Positions 50,854-59,361 of a stretch of DNA of 64,000 nt are shown here, in pieces. The position numbers and the translations under genes are program-made. Location: NCBI GenBank assembly GCA_002348185.1, contig DDYW01000181.1, positions 1 to 64,000 of the forward strand, written 5' to 3'. The notes beneath the pieces were generated by a model that ran no database searches, was not told where the DNA came from, and worked only from the letters and a program-made list of their open reading frames with translations. The DNA is from Candidatus Hydrogenedentes bacterium UBA2224. GTDB taxonomy: Bacteria; Hydrogenedentota; Hydrogenedentia; Hydrogenedentales; SLHB01. Within the stretch, counting starts at the first letter, position 1. Each line of letters begins with the position of its first letter.

Positions 50854-51879
50854 ATGCCAAAAGACAAGATCTATGCCGCGGCAACCCTTGGTGCGGGTTC
50901 TATTGCACAGCACTGCCACATGCCGGGATATGCCAAGAGCCCCCATACCCAACTGGTAGCATTTGCCGACCCCGCTCCGGCCCGGCACCGGGAGATCAAG
51001 AAACTCTACCCCACCGCTCGGGGATACAAGACCCATGAAGAGATGTTTGCCAACGAACGGCTGGATGTCGTGAGCATCTGCACACCCAACAAGTACCATG
51101 CCGAAGGCGTGTTTGCCGCGCTCGCCGCGGGGTGCGATGTGCTCTGCGAAAAGCCCATGGCTACCCGGCTCGGCGACGCCCGCAAGATGTTCGCGGCGGC
51201 GCGGAAAGCCCGCAAGAAACTTATGATCGGATTCACCCACCGGACGATGGCGGGCAGCAAAAAGTGCAAGGAACTTCTCGCCAGACGCGCGCTGGGGAAA
51301 CCGTTCATGATCCGCCTCCGCTACGCGCACGGGGGGCCGTTTCCCGGATGGGCCAAAGACGACTGGTTCTACAGCCAGGACCTCGCCGCCGGCGGCGCCA
51401 TGCTCGATATGGGCATTCACGCCATCGATCTCGCGCTCTGGCTGATGGGCCCGGTTAAGACGGTCACGGCCAGGACCGCCACGATCATCAAGCGGATCGA
51501 GGTAGACGACAACGCCATACTCGTCCTCGAATTCGCCAGTGGCGCGCTCGGCTACATCGAAGTCGGCTGGACCAGCAAGCCCGGTTTCACGGGATTCGAA
51601 ATATACGGCACACAGGGCTCGATCATCTGCGACTACAACAAAGGCCTTCAGATCTGCGGAGGCAAGGCGTCGGCAGGTGAGGACAGCGTGCTGGAGTGGC
51701 AGATGCTGGATCCCGAGCCCGCCCGGGGCGGCTGGCCGGCCGAGATGGTCGAGTGGATTGACATCGTGCGCGGCAAACAGCGCCTCACGATGACGGGCCA
51801 GGACGGCATTAACGCGCTGGCCGTTGCGCTGGCGGCGTATTCGTCGAGCACGAGCGGACGCCGCGTGGCGTTGGCCTGA
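50854..51879 (+). CDS. Gfo/Idh/MocA-family NAD(P)-dependent oxidoreductase
   Basis: A 341-residue cytoplasmic enzyme acting on sugars or cyclitols. The N-terminal Rossmann fold has GAGSIAQHCHMPGYAKSP (dinucleotide loop near 13-30) and the DVLCEKPMATRLGDAR motif, in which K100 of EKP is the catalytic-site lysine. The C-terminal half carries GGAMLDMGIHAIDLALWL with the conserved aspartate/histidine. The length fits the family. The start is the ATG at 50854 with AAGGAG upstream. A GH36-like lipoprotein gene begins 46 bases later, so the two may work on the same glycan. The exact substrate is unknown. Confidence 0.9.
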   Translation: MPKDKIYAAATLGAGSIAQHCHMPGYAKSPHTQLVAFADPAPARHREIKKLYPTARGYKTHEEMFANERLDVVSICTPNKYHAEGVFAALAAGCDVLCEKPMATRLGDARKMFAAARKARKKLMIGFTHRTMAGSKKCKELLARRALGKPFMIRLRYAHGGPFPGWAKDDWFYSQDLAAGGAMLDMGIHAIDLALWLMGPVKTVTARTATIIKRIEVDDNAILVLEFASGALGYIEVGWTSKPGFTGFEIYGTQGSIICDYNKGLQICGGKASAGEDSVLEWQMLDPEPARGGWPAEMVEWIDIVRGKQRLTMTGQDGINALAVALAAYSSSTSGRRVALA

Positions 51880-51925
51880 CAGGCGGCCCCCGCGCGCCGC
51901 ACCCATAACAACTACGGAGACCCGC

Positions 51926-54286
51926 ATGAGCGTTAAGCCAACATGGAACGGTGTGATTCTGCTGCTCGCCCTGGCAATCTGTGGCTGTCAGACCAGCCCG
52001 GTGTACCGGCCGGGACAGGAATACCGCACGATCAACGCCGCCGAGTACGAGATCGCCGTCCAGAAGAACGGCCGCGTGGATGTGCTGCTGCGGTCGGGCC
52101 AGATCGTTCTGGCCAACGCCCAGCCAATGGTGTGGTACGCGGAGGAAGAGGCCCCCGAACTGCTTCCGGTCCTGGGCCGTTTGACCGTCCGCGAACAGGT
52201 CAACGACCGCCTGGGCCAGGGCCAGGGCATGCTGTTCAAACAGAAGGAATGCGAATGGGCCATCCGCGTGTATCCCGATAAGCCCTTCTTTACGTGCCAG
52301 GTGGCCTATGTAAACAACGGAAAGAAACCCGTAAAGATCCGCGCGCTGACCCCGTGGTTCGTGGGAGAGGAGACGAACGGGCTGGTTTCTCTGGGCACGG
52401 AGCCCGAATCGACCGTCATTCTCCAGAATCCCTCGCCGTTCGCGGGACCGCCCCAGATGTCTGCCGTCACCCGGGGCGCGGGCGAGAGCCTCTGGTACCT
52501 GGCCGGATTTAACCCGGCCTCCCGCCAATCCCTCATTGCGGGATTTGTCACGTCCGACACGGGCTACGGCTCGGTCCTGCTGGGAAGGACGGAGAATCCC
52601 AAGGCCTCGGCCTTGAATCAGTTCAGCGCCACCTGCTACTACGATCCTCCCGTCGAAGTGCTTCCCGGCGGAAAAGTGCAGTCCGAGGTGCTGTATATCT
52701 CCGTGGCGGAGAAAACCCCTCTGGAAGGCCTCGAACGCTACGGACACGCGGTCGCCGCCGTCAACGAAGTGCCCCTCCGCAAGCCTCCGCTGCCCCACGG
52801 AACCGCCGCGCTTTCAAAGACCCGCGGTCAATTGTCCGAGCAGGCGGTGCTCGAGGAGATGGCCGTGCTCGAAGCGGATCTCCTGAGATACGGATGGAAC
52901 AATGTCGCCATCGGCGACGGTTGGGAGACTGCCCCGGGCGTCTGGGAACCGGACCCGTCGGCGTTTCCCCGGGGCTTTGCGCCGCTGGTCCAGGAGATCC
53001 ACGCCCGCGGAATGACCGCGAGCCTGTTTGTGGACCCGTTTGTCGTGCCGGCCGATTCGCCCCTCGCCTCCACCCATCCCGACTGGCTCGCGCCGGTCGC
53101 GAGCTGGGCCGCGCCCCTCCTGCCGGAGAACGCCCGCATCCTCGACATCACGGTGCCGGAGGCCGACGCCTACGTTCGCGATCTCTTTCAGAAGGTGGGC
53201 ACCCTGTGGGGCTTCGACTCGATCGAGGGCGTCAATCTCTCGCGTGGCATTCTTGCCGCTGAGTCCTTCACGAACGCCTCATTGACCCGGACGGATGTCC
53301 TTCGCCTGGCGATATCGGCCATTGACCAGGGCCTGGGGGCGGGAAAAGGCATTGCGGCCGCCGGCGCCCAGTCCGCATTGCACGTGCGCGCCGACGCTGC
53401 GGGCCCACTGAACGAAGTCGCGCCGGTATGGGAAGGAAACGTGGAACATCCCGGCTGCCGGGAGATCCTTCACGCCACGGCCCTGCGCTATTTCTTCTCG
53501 CCGTATCTGTACACACCGTGGATGGGACCCGCCTACTTCGAAACGCCTGGGCTGGCCTCCGGCTGGCCCGAACTCGAGCGTGCTCCGCTTACCACCGGGC
53601 AGAGTCTCGCGTGGCTCACCGGAATGGCCCTCAACGGCGGCGTCATGAAAATCGGCAACCGGTTTACCGAGCTCAACGCGGACCAGAAGACCATCCTCAG
53701 CAAACTTCTGCCGGTTTTTCCGTGGACGGCACGGCCCCTCGACCTGTTTGAGAGCAGTCCGCCAAATGTGTGGTCTGCGCAACTGCGCACAAACGCCGGC
53801 GACTGGCATTACGCCGCGGTATTCAACTGGTCGTCGACGGAGCAGCCCGCAATCACCCTCTACCTGGCCGAATTCGGCATGAACCCGCAGAGCATCTATA
53901 CGGTGTACGATTACTGGAACGACCAGTTCCATGGGCTCGCCCAGGGACAGCTCAACGTGCAGGTGCCGCCCGGCAGCGTCCGCCTCCTGGGTTTTCGCTT
54001 GTACGAGAACCGGCCGCTTCTGGTTGCCTCGACCACCCATTTCACGCAGGGCGCCCTCGAAACGACCGCGCTGGAATGGGATGCGGCGAAGCGTGAACTC
54101 CGCGGGGAGATCAAAGCCATCCCGAACACCGACTACGGACTGCGCATCCTGGTGCCGGAATCGTTTGCCGTTTCTGAGGCCGCGGTATCGGGAGTCCACC
54201 CCGTTCTGACCCAGAACGGGCAACTACTCGAGATGAACTTTCATCACGACACCAGCCCGGATTTCCGCTGGTACGTCAGGTTTTAG
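51926..54286 (+). CDS. GH36-like lipoprotein with altered catalytic region
   Basis: A 786-residue protein starting at the ATG at 51926 (GGAG upstream), with a lipoprotein signal ending ICGCQTS; C21 would be lipidated. The N-terminal beta-sandwich is followed by a GH36/GH31-type TIM barrel: LLRYGWNNVAIGDGWETAPG, FPRGFAPLVQEIHARGMTAS, then FDSIEGVNLSRG where active GH36 proteins have the (K/R)-x-D-x-N nucleophile. Here that position reads E-G-V-N, so the nucleophile aspartate appears lost. RADAAGP may retain the acid/base aspartate. C-terminal beta domain from about 610. It is likely a surface-held glycan-binding or divergent enzyme. It follows the oxidoreductase gene. Confidence 0.7.
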   Translation: MSVKPTWNGVILLLALAICGCQTSPVYRPGQEYRTINAAEYEIAVQKNGRVDVLLRSGQIVLANAQPMVWYAEEEAPELLPVLGRLTVREQVNDRLGQGQGMLFKQKECEWAIRVYPDKPFFTCQVAYVNNGKKPVKIRALTPWFVGEETNGLVSLGTEPESTVILQNPSPFAGPPQMSAVTRGAGESLWYLAGFNPASRQSLIAGFVTSDTGYGSVLLGRTENPKASALNQFSATCYYDPPVEVLPGGKVQSEVLYISVAEKTPLEGLERYGHAVAAVNEVPLRKPPLPHGTAALSKTRGQLSEQAVLEEMAVLEADLLRYGWNNVAIGDGWETAPGVWEPDPSAFPRGFAPLVQEIHARGMTASLFVDPFVVPADSPLASTHPDWLAPVASWAAPLLPENARILDITVPEADAYVRDLFQKVGTLWGFDSIEGVNLSRGILAAESFTNASLTRTDVLRLAISAIDQGLGAGKGIAAAGAQSALHVRADAAGPLNEVAPVWEGNVEHPGCREILHATALRYFFSPYLYTPWMGPAYFETPGLASGWPELERAPLTTGQSLAWLTGMALNGGVMKIGNRFTELNADQKTILSKLLPVFPWTARPLDLFESSPPNVWSAQLRTNAGDWHYAAVFNWSSTEQPAITLYLAEFGMNPQSIYTVYDYWNDQFHGLAQGQLNVQVPPGSVRLLGFRLYENRPLLVASTTHFTQGALETTALEWDAAKRELRGEIKAIPNTDYGLRILVPESFAVSEAAVSGVHPVLTQNGQLLEMNFHHDTSPDFRWYVRF

Positions 54287-54368
54287 CAGCCGGACCAGCG
54301 CCCCCCAGGTCGTGCACCTGCGGCGCCTGAGAGGACGTCTTCCAGCCCATCCGCTCGGCTGCATGATC

Positions 54369-54800
54369 TCAACGGCTGCGGCTGGGGTCAAAGGCCGGGA
54401 CGGAGCATTTTTTCGCGGCCTTCGCGAGGGAGGCGTCCAGTGTCGCAAGAGGAAGACCATGCGCCATGGCGAGATCCAGGTATGAGGCGTCATAGGTTGA
54501 GAGCCCGTGTTCCCGTGCGAGCGAGACGATCTCCTTGAGCATCCGTTCGGGGGATTCCTGCTCCACGGTGATGGGCAAGCCGCCCAAAAGGGCGAGAAAG
54601 CGGACGACGGCGGCCTGAGTGAGGCGTTTTTTTCTTTCCGCCACCAGCAGGACATTGCCCACTTCGAGCGGCCAGATGGCGGGCACGAAGGCCTCCGCGG
54701 TTTCCAGGCTCTCGAGGACAGCCTCCGCATAGCGGCTGCCCTCGTCCTCGAAACACCACGACAGGACGACGGAATTGTCGACCACGAACCGTGCAGCCAT
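54369..54800 (-). CDS. vapC: VapC-type PIN-domain toxin
   Basis: A 143-residue PIN nuclease. Acidic metal ligands are D8 (FVVDNSVV), E46 (WPLEVGNVLL), D104 (STYDASYLDLA) and D122 (LATLDASLA). VapC toxins cut tRNA or rRNA and are held inactive by their antitoxin. The ATG overlaps the stop of the upstream antitoxin gene by one base (TGATG), the normal toxin-antitoxin arrangement. It lies between the convergent GH36-like gene and its antitoxin, with no phage or transposon nearby. Confidence 0.92.
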   Translation of the reverse strand: MAARFVVDNSVVLSWCFEDEGSRYAEAVLESLETAEAFVPAIWPLEVGNVLLVAERKKRLTQAAVVRFLALLGGLPITVEQESPERMLKEIVSLAREHGLSTYDASYLDLAMAHGLPLATLDASLAKAAKKCSVPAFDPSRSR

Positions 54801-55039
54801 CAGCGCCTTCCTTCCTCGAGCATGTCGCGGATGGAAAGCCCCTCGAGGCGCTGGCCGCTCCGAAACCGTTTCACTTGCTCGATTACGTCGCGCACGGGCG
54901 CCTTTTTTACGGAATCGGCGGGTTGCAGGGTGGCCACAGGCACGCCGTGTCTGGTGATCGTGATGCGCTCACCCTTGGCGACACGCTCCAGAAGCTGGGG
55001 CAGATGAGTTTTCGCTTCGTAGGCTCCAACCGTATCCAT
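54800..55039 (-). CDS. Phd/YefM-type (VapB-like) antitoxin
   Basis: A 79-residue protein with the Phd/YefM opening MDTVGAYEAKTHLPQLLERV followed by AKGERITITRHGVPVATLQP, a DNA-binding fold that also represses the operon. The C-terminal tail (KRFRSGQRLEGLSIRDMLEE) would wrap the toxin. The ATG at 55039 has GGAGG six bases upstream. It immediately precedes vapC with a one-base overlap. It is a complete, intact antitoxin. Confidence 0.9.
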   Translation of the reverse strand: MDTVGAYEAKTHLPQLLERVAKGERITITRHGVPVATLQPADSVKKAPVRDVIEQVKRFRSGQRLEGLSIRDMLEEGRR

Positions 55040-55263
55040 ACCGCACCTCCACTTCAACCAGTCTGCAACCAGTCTAAATCATGCCGTCACGAAAAGCAAG
55101 CGGATTTTCCGGGACGTGGCTCACGGAATCCCTTCGAAATCCCCCCGCAGGCACTGCATCCCGAACGTCGAGGCGTGCTTGAGCGCCGTTGCCGCTGGTA
55201 CGTCAGATTCTGAGCGCGGGTGCCTCTTTCCGGAAGCCCGGGCAGCAGATCGGAACCCGCCCG

Positions 55264-57771
55264 CTAGCGAATGACCACCTCACCGGGTTGGGTCGGAACG
55301 GCGGGGGCGTCATCGCCCAGCTTTTGCCTGCGCTGGGAAAGTTCTTCTTGCGGAGCATTGCGTTTCTCCGCTTCTGCGAGGTACTGCCGGGCGGCCAAAG
55401 CGTTGTTCTGGGCCATTGCCAGATCACAGAGAGCGAGCCAGGGGGCAGACTCGCCGGGATACTCCTCTGTCGCGCGGGTAAGGTAATCGTGCGCGCGTTT
55501 CGCGTCGCGCAGCCTCAGCGAGGCAGCGCCCAGAGCCACCAGCGGCATCCGCACCCCCGCCATACCGGCTGCAGGCGACAGAAGGTATCGTTCCGCGGCC
55601 GCCCAGTCACCTCGCCCGACGCACATACTCGCCAACTGGGTCCACTGTTCCGCCTGTTCGCGATCGGGAACGGGCGGAACGGGCCATTCGGACAGAAACG
55701 CCTCGTCCTGCCCCATCCAGGCGCGCACATACCCAAGGAAGATCCACGCCATCGCGGCCGAGCTCCCCCCCTCGCGCCGCATCACTTCATCGAGCAGATA
55801 CGCCGCCCGGAGCGGTCTGTTTTGGATAAGCAGCGACTGCACCCTGAGGAGCTGCGCAGCCTCACTCCCCGGCTGACTCACCTCCCATTCGCGTTCCTGC
55901 TCCTCGAGCAGGCGGAGCCGCTGCGTCACCCCCTGCACCTCGTTCAGTTGCTCACTCATCCAGCCGGGAGCGTCCTGCGCGTTTTCCAGAGCGGCCGAAA
56001 ACGCCTGTGCGGCCTCCTCCAAGCGCCCGGCTTGCGCCAGGGCGGCTCCGTAAGCGGGCAGGATTTCAGGCGGAAGCTCGCCAAGCCCGCGCGCATACTC
56101 GTAGTATTCCAACGAACGCAAGAGCACGGTACGGTCGGCGGCGGCCGCGTTTCGGGCCTGCAGCACCTGCGCCGCCTCCAGCGCGCATCCCTGGTTCGTG
56201 TCGTCCATTCGCAACGAAGCCAGCAGGGCCTTCAGGGCCGCGTCCTGGTCGCCCAATCGTCTGTGGGCCATGCCCAGGTGATACAGCGATTCGGCGGACA
56301 GGCGGTCCTCGGGCAGCGCGCTCAGGATTTCCCGGCCTTGCCGGAAATGTTCCTCGGCATCGCCGCGAATCTCGGATGCCGACGAATCGTATCCACTCTC
56401 CTCCAGGACCGCCGCGTCAGCCAGTTGCCGCGAAGCGGTGGTGAGGTACGCCATTCCCAGGCGTTCCGCCGGGGCCGTTTCCCCTGGGGCCCTGCGTACG
56501 GCATCACGCCACAGCGCGATTTCGTTCTGCCAGGTCGTCACACGAACGAACGCCGCAATGCCGGAGACCAGCAGCAGTCCCGCGCACGCCAGCCCGCAAG
56601 CCGTGCGTATCCCGGGAGTCCGGGGCAGCCTCGAGAACGCCCAGGGCACAACCCATACCAGACCGGCCAGAGGCAGATACAGGGCCCGGTCCGCCACGGC
56701 GTTCGCGGCGTCCCCCACGGTGGCCACAGCCACCAGGGCGATACCAAACCACGCGAACGCCGCACCGGGAACACTTCCCCGGAGCGCCGCGGCAGCCGCC
56801 CCTCCTGTCGCAACAATCACCACCAGCGCAAACACGGCGCCCGGAAGCACCATAGATGCCGGAAGCGAGGGCGCGACGCGCAATCCCACCGGCCAGACCG
56901 CCCTAAGGGCCGCATCGCCCGCGCCGATCACCGCGGAGCCAAGTTCCTCCGGCAGAGTCTCCTGGCCTGGAGCGCCGGCCCACACGCCCACCAGGAGTAC
57001 GGCCAGGACCGCAAAGTAGCAGACGAGAGGCCCCACCCGTCTGCCGGAAAACCCTGGTCCTCGCACAAGGACGTCGACCACCACAACCAGAAGCGGAACA
57101 CACCACGCGCCGCGGCAGGCGCCGAAAGCGCACGCATAGGCCAGCAGCGCCAGCCCCAGCATTCCCCAGCGCGGGGTGGCCCGGTCGCCGGTCGCGCTTA
57201 CAAACAGAAGGACCGAGGTCAGGGCACAGAAGGCGCCCAGCAACTGAGCGCGTCCGGCCAGACTGGCCACCGCCTCGACATTGACCGGGTGAAGAACAAA
57301 GAAGAGCCCCGACAGCATCGCGACCGCCTCGGGCAAGCGTCGTTCGAACACGCGGCGGCACACGAGGTATACCAGCACGCCGTTGAGGAGGTGCAGCAGC
57401 AGGTTCACGGCGCGGATTCCCGCGGAGCTGCCTCCCGTGAGGGTCCTGTTTACGGCCAGACTGAACAGCGTCAGCGGTTCGGGAGCCCCCGGTCTGATGG
57501 CCTCGGTCCACCGGGCGGTCGGGGGTGGGGCTCCCCCGTTGCCAAACAGTTCCCGATCGATTGCGTGAAACGGGATGTTCAGCACGCCGGAAAACACGAT
57601 GAGCCCCGCAAGAACAACCAGGAAACCCGCCGCCCACGCCATAGCCTGGTCGAGCCCCACATTCCCCTTCAAAACCGGCTGGGCGAGTTGCTCGTCGAGT
57701 TCTGCATTCCCCGTGCTCTCGGTCGGACACTCTACCGGCTCAGCGGTCTGCTCGTGTGATTCTTCCGCCAC
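55264..57771 (-). CDS. TMTC-like polytopic membrane protein with C-terminal TPR repeats
   Basis: An 835-residue protein. Soluble N-terminus (1-42), then about ten membrane helices to residue 440. The family-typical loop reads GIRAVNLLLHLLNGVLVYLV, FFVLHPVNVEAVASLAGRAQ and LLGAFCALTSVLLF, as in TMTC/DUF1736 proteins, which are GT-C-like. From about 450 onward helical TPR-type repeats occur (LYHLGMAHRRLGDQDAALKA, YGAALAQAGRLEEAAQAFSA, LALCDLAMAQNNALAARQYL). In eukaryotes TMTC proteins O-mannosylate proteins; bacterial members have no proven role. It starts at the ATG at 57771. The acidic GT-C motif residues near the N-terminal loop are not obvious. Confidence 0.75.
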   Translation of the reverse strand: MAEESHEQTAEPVECPTESTGNAELDEQLAQPVLKGNVGLDQAMAWAAGFLVVLAGLIVFSGVLNIPFHAIDRELFGNGGAPPPTARWTEAIRPGAPEPLTLFSLAVNRTLTGGSSAGIRAVNLLLHLLNGVLVYLVCRRVFERRLPEAVAMLSGLFFVLHPVNVEAVASLAGRAQLLGAFCALTSVLLFVSATGDRATPRWGMLGLALLAYACAFGACRGAWCVPLLVVVVDVLVRGPGFSGRRVGPLVCYFAVLAVLLVGVWAGAPGQETLPEELGSAVIGAGDAALRAVWPVGLRVAPSLPASMVLPGAVFALVVIVATGGAAAAALRGSVPGAAFAWFGIALVAVATVGDAANAVADRALYLPLAGLVWVVPWAFSRLPRTPGIRTACGLACAGLLLVSGIAAFVRVTTWQNEIALWRDAVRRAPGETAPAERLGMAYLTTASRQLADAAVLEESGYDSSASEIRGDAEEHFRQGREILSALPEDRLSAESLYHLGMAHRRLGDQDAALKALLASLRMDDTNQGCALEAAQVLQARNAAAADRTVLLRSLEYYEYARGLGELPPEILPAYGAALAQAGRLEEAAQAFSAALENAQDAPGWMSEQLNEVQGVTQRLRLLEEQEREWEVSQPGSEAAQLLRVQSLLIQNRPLRAAYLLDEVMRREGGSSAAMAWIFLGYVRAWMGQDEAFLSEWPVPPVPDREQAEQWTQLASMCVGRGDWAAAERYLLSPAAGMAGVRMPLVALGAASLRLRDAKRAHDYLTRATEEYPGESAPWLALCDLAMAQNNALAARQYLAEAEKRNAPQEELSQRRQKLGDDAPAVPTQPGEVVIR

Positions 57772-57872
57772 GCGTGATTCCTCTCGGGCGCTGTCGAACT
57801 CCTTCCGTTACGAAGAAGTCCAATCATAGCACGCGCGAAAGACGGTTTAAAAAACAGCGCGCTCGCGCGGCC

Positions 57873-59360
57873 TCATCCCGGCCGCCGCCGTCCATGCATC
57901 CGCGCCAGCCCGGCGGCCGCAAGAATCGCCCCCCCAGCGCCCAGCGCGTACATTCCCCAGTATCGCGCCGGCCGGGCCGCTGGGAGTTCCAGATAGAGCG
58001 TTGCCCAGCCTTCCGAGGGTCCCGCCCCGGCCGCCGGCTGCATGGTCCAGCCGCCTGCGTGTGCCACGGTGTCACGGTGAAGCGCGAGCGCCCGTGTTTC
58101 ACCGGCCTGTTCGATTTCCAGCGTGTAGACGGGGGTGAGTTCTTCAAACCGCGGCTGGAACTCGACAGCACAGCCGGGCAGCATGACCACCTCGCCCTGC
58201 CGAAACCGCAGGATACGGTTCTCCCCCTCAAGCACGGCCTCCTGCAGCGGAGAATCTTCCCGCCGGAGATATACCGCCGATTCCAGAACCTGATCCAGGC
58301 GGAACGTGTACGGGAGCGAGCCCAGGCGTACGATTTCCCCGGTCGTAAGCAGGCCGCCGCCCGTTTCTTTACCGTCCCGGTAGAGTTGAAACCGCATGGC
58401 GCCGGCATCCCAGGCAAAGCCCAACACCACATACGGCGCCAGCGCGGGATAGGAAAAATGCAGCAGGCCATCCTCGGAGGCGCTGTTCGCGGCAACCCAG
58501 ACGTCCTCAACGGCCCCGTCGCGCAGGACTTTGAAGCAAATCGCCGGACCGTCCGGGCCTCCGCCGGCTGCGCCGTTCCGGACTTCGGAGAGGACCACCG
58601 CGGTCCCGTCCGCGAGTTCGAGACCGCTGCCGATTAGAAACGAATCAAACCAGTTCATCACGCCGTGTTCCTGGACTCCCCAGCGCGCGGAGGCCAGCCC
58701 GGGCATGCCCTGCGCGGAGGTTTGCAGCGCTTCCTCTTCGGAGCCCACCCAGAGAAACCGAAATACCAGGTCCGCGTCCAGCCTCAACCAGTCGCCGTGC
58801 TGCGCGACGATGTCCTCGGTCCAGGGGCCGTCCATCCGGCGTAACGCCACGACCGCCAGCGGCGTGCCGCCCGATTCGGGCGGTTCGGGAAGAATGCCTC
58901 CCCAGGAACGAATCTCCCGCATGGCGAACGTCTGTTCGGCAATGAGCACGGCTTCACCGGCTTCGAACGGAACCAGGCGCTCGCCTGTGCCATCGGATAG
59001 TCTCAGGCGCGCAGGAGTGCTCTCGCCCGTCTCGTATTTGATCGCCTTCAGGGTGACTGCAAAGGGCAGTAGCACGGTCTCATAGGCCTGCTGGAGGTTG
59101 GCGAGACGCGGAGGCGCATCCGGGAAAAGCGTCATCACGTCCTGTCCGGCCAGTGGCACAATCTCGAGCGGGCTCCCGTCCGGGCCCTCGGTCTCCGGAG
59201 AAGCGGGCCGCACAACAAGCTGCGACGGGGATTCCAGAGGCAGCCACAGTTCGCCGAAAAACCACGGTGCAGCGGGCGCACCGGAGGAACCGCCAAGAAA
59301 CAGCGCTGCCCCTGTCACGAGGAACACGGTTCCTATGGCGAACCCTGCGCGGCACGCCAT
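57873..59360 (-). CDS. Membrane-anchored protein of unknown function, last gene of the efflux operon
   Basis: A 495-residue protein. It has an N-terminal helix (CRAGFAIGTVFLVTGAALFL) and a C-terminal helix (YWGMYALGAGGAILAAAGLA) followed by a basic tail RMHGRRRPG. The large middle part would be periplasmic, with repeated beta-strand segments (LPFAVTLKAIKYETGESTP, RLRLSDGTGERLVPFEAGEA, YTFRLDQVLESAVYLRREDS, TPVYTLEIEQAGETRALALH). This layout slightly recalls ResB-type cytochrome assembly proteins, but there is too little for an assignment. The ATG at 59360 is one base after the RND pump stop, so it is surely co-transcribed. Confidence 0.6.
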   Translation of the reverse strand: MACRAGFAIGTVFLVTGAALFLGGSSGAPAAPWFFGELWLPLESPSQLVVRPASPETEGPDGSPLEIVPLAGQDVMTLFPDAPPRLANLQQAYETVLLPFAVTLKAIKYETGESTPARLRLSDGTGERLVPFEAGEAVLIAEQTFAMREIRSWGGILPEPPESGGTPLAVVALRRMDGPWTEDIVAQHGDWLRLDADLVFRFLWVGSEEEALQTSAQGMPGLASARWGVQEHGVMNWFDSFLIGSGLELADGTAVVLSEVRNGAAGGGPDGPAICFKVLRDGAVEDVWVAANSASEDGLLHFSYPALAPYVVLGFAWDAGAMRFQLYRDGKETGGGLLTTGEIVRLGSLPYTFRLDQVLESAVYLRREDSPLQEAVLEGENRILRFRQGEVVMLPGCAVEFQPRFEELTPVYTLEIEQAGETRALALHRDTVAHAGGWTMQPAAGAGPSEGWATLYLELPAARPARYWGMYALGAGGAILAAAGLARMHGRRRPG

Positions 59361-59361
59361 G

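Noticed and set aside
55189..57759. Plus-strand frame of 856 codons opposite the TMTC-like gene
   Set aside because: Arg/Pro/Gln-rich nonsense sequence with no membrane segments; the minus strand has a coherent membrane/TPR protein.
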